A DNA stretch of 17,700 nt, taken from contig DKIT01000045.1 in NCBI GenBank assembly GCA_002454415.1, forward strand, positions 10,203-27,902. The letters run 5' to 3'. The first letter of the stretch is position 1. Every line of letters starts with the position of its first letter. The stretch is from Sphingobacterium sp. UBA6711 (GTDB lineage Bacteria; Bacteroidota; Bacteroidia; Sphingobacteriales; Sphingobacteriaceae). Below are positions 16,951-17,700 of this stretch, piece after piece. The notes under the pieces are model-generated. The model did no database searches. It was not told the DNA's origin and saw only the letters and a program-made list of their open reading frames with translations. A program made the position numbers and the translations under genes.

Positions 16951-17700
16951 CTAAGCTTTAGAAGCAGTGATTCCCAATTGTGAAAATCTATATTCCAAGT
17001 TTCTGAAGAAACTATAAGGAGGCAACATTCCTGTAAATGTTTCTGTCGCAAATCGATCCGTATCCATAAGACATATCACTACGGGCACTGCCCCACTTCG
17101 TTGAACGATCTCCTTAAACAATTCTTCGTCTTCTTCTTTCCAAGCAGACTTTGCATCCAACAATAATAGATTTACTGCCGCTTGGGACAAATAAAATGGG
17201 GGGACAGGAACATTAAAAACATTTGTATGTCCTACAAGCGAAAAATCCTGTTGTTCTAGCTTGATTCGTTCTAAAAGGGTCGATTCTATCAAAAATTCCC
17301 GGGATTTGGCATTAAAATCTACTCCCTCTTCCAGTATTCCTACCTTAAGACCGATCGTTTCCCATTCATCCTTTATATGTTGCATAAGATTTCCACTATC
17401 AATAGCCGAATCGAGCTTTAATACATTGATAAAATTGAGCGCTTTGTCTCTTTGATAATACCCAAACAACTGATTTGCTAATGCTTTTGATGCCATCTTT
17501 TTGATCTGCTCGCTATAGCGTCCCATTTTTTGAAGCGGAAAAGCCCCTACGGTATTCCCTTTTGTAACACGATCCGTTCTTTGTTTATCCCGTAATGTGC
17601 GATCAAGTAATTCCAATACCAGAATACAACCCAATAAAAACGCCATCGTGGCAAAATAGGACCCAATAACCAACATTTTACGTTTAGTAGGCTTGGAGTT
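16951..17700 (-). CDS. Wzz/Wzc-type polysaccharide co-polymerase, C-terminal part only, with a P-loop-less cytoplasmic domain
   Basis: The frame enters from beyond the right edge; 249 residues and a stop at 16951 are visible. The first visible residues NSKPTKRK lead into a membrane helix (about 9-31) and then ELLDRTLRD, the usual exit of the second Wzz transmembrane helix. About 200 cytoplasmic residues follow. In Wzc/BY-kinase proteins this place holds a P-loop tyrosine kinase. Here no GxxGxGK[S/T] is seen; the equivalent spot reads SAIDSGNLMQHI (98-109), followed by GLKVGILEE (117-125), then LLLLDAKSAWKEED (178-191) and VVICLMDTD (207-215) where BY-kinases have their later strands. No C-terminal tyrosine cluster is present. 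It probably sets chain length or couples to export without kinase activity. The missing N-terminal part should hold the periplasmic Wzz domain. The family call rests mostly on the helix and its surroundings. Confidence 0.78.
   Translation of the reverse strand, partial: NSKPTKRKMLVIGSYFATMAFLLGCILVLELLDRTLRDKQRTDRVTKGNTVGAFPLQKMGRYSEQIKKMASKALANQLFGYYQRDKALNFINVLKLDSAIDSGNLMQHIKDEWETIGLKVGILEEGVDFNAKSREFLIESTLLERIKLEQQDFSLVGHTNVFNVPVPPFYLSQAAVNLLLLDAKSAWKEEDEELFKEIVQRSGAVPVVICLMDTDRFATETFTGMLPPYSFFRNLEYRFSQLGITASKA

Noticed and set aside
1..17700. CRISPR arrays, tRNA or rRNA genes, insertion sequences, attachment sites
   Set aside because: I saw no spaced direct repeats, no cloverleaf-like sequences, no transposase or integrase frames and no terminal inverted repeats.

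Overview
The window looks like Bacteroidota DNA, most probably from the Sphingobacterium/Pedobacter group. This is an inference from AT-rich coding sequence, protein style and the near-absence of Shine-Dalgarno sequences; no marker gene is present. Every supported gene is on the minus strand, so the locus reads from right to left. The order is a surface-polysaccharide (EPS, capsule or O-antigen type) assembly cluster, then a sensor kinase and a membrane-anchored endonuclease/exonuclease/phosphatase (EEP) protein, then a short intergenic region and a second, separate signalling gene.

Right part (about 17700-11800), in transcription order: the C-terminal part of a Wzz/Wzc-type polysaccharide co-polymerase whose cytoplasmic domain lacks a P-loop; a polytopic O-antigen polymerase/ligase-family protein; a rhamnosyltransferase-like GT2 enzyme; a membrane-bound GT2 synthase-like enzyme; a hexapeptide-repeat acetyltransferase; and a GT2 glycosyltransferase interrupted by an in-frame TAG codon (12209-12211).

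Middle part (about 11819-3908): a Wzx-type flippase, a GT4-like glycosyltransferase, a rare GT-D fold glycosyltransferase, two tandem paralogous GT4 enzymes, a soluble GT2 enzyme and a second membrane GT2 enzyme. Genes are packed with gaps of at most about 40 bp, and at two junctions the stop and start share a base (TAATG at 9209 and 11819). One polycistronic transcript is likely. The logic is Wzx/Wzy-type: a lipid-linked repeat unit is built by several glycosyltransferases, acetylated, flipped by Wzx, polymerised by the Wzy-like protein, and length-controlled or exported with the co-polymerase. The priming sugar-phosphate transferase and outer-membrane exporter are not in the window and would be expected to the right.

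Left part (3903-1): a cytosolic triple-PAS histidine kinase begins 4 nt after the last glycosyltransferase, followed 8 nt later by a complete EEP-family protein with an N-terminal membrane anchor. After 118 bp of non-coding DNA containing a 15-bp palindrome comes a receiver-histidine kinase hybrid cut by the window edge.

I found no tRNA, rRNA, CRISPR array, insertion sequence or attachment site. The most notable observations are the clean nonsense codon that breaks one glycosyltransferase just before its catalytic-base motif, the degenerate kinase domain on the co-polymerase, and the coupling of a PAS kinase to the polysaccharide operon. I see no convincing evidence for a wholly new system type.
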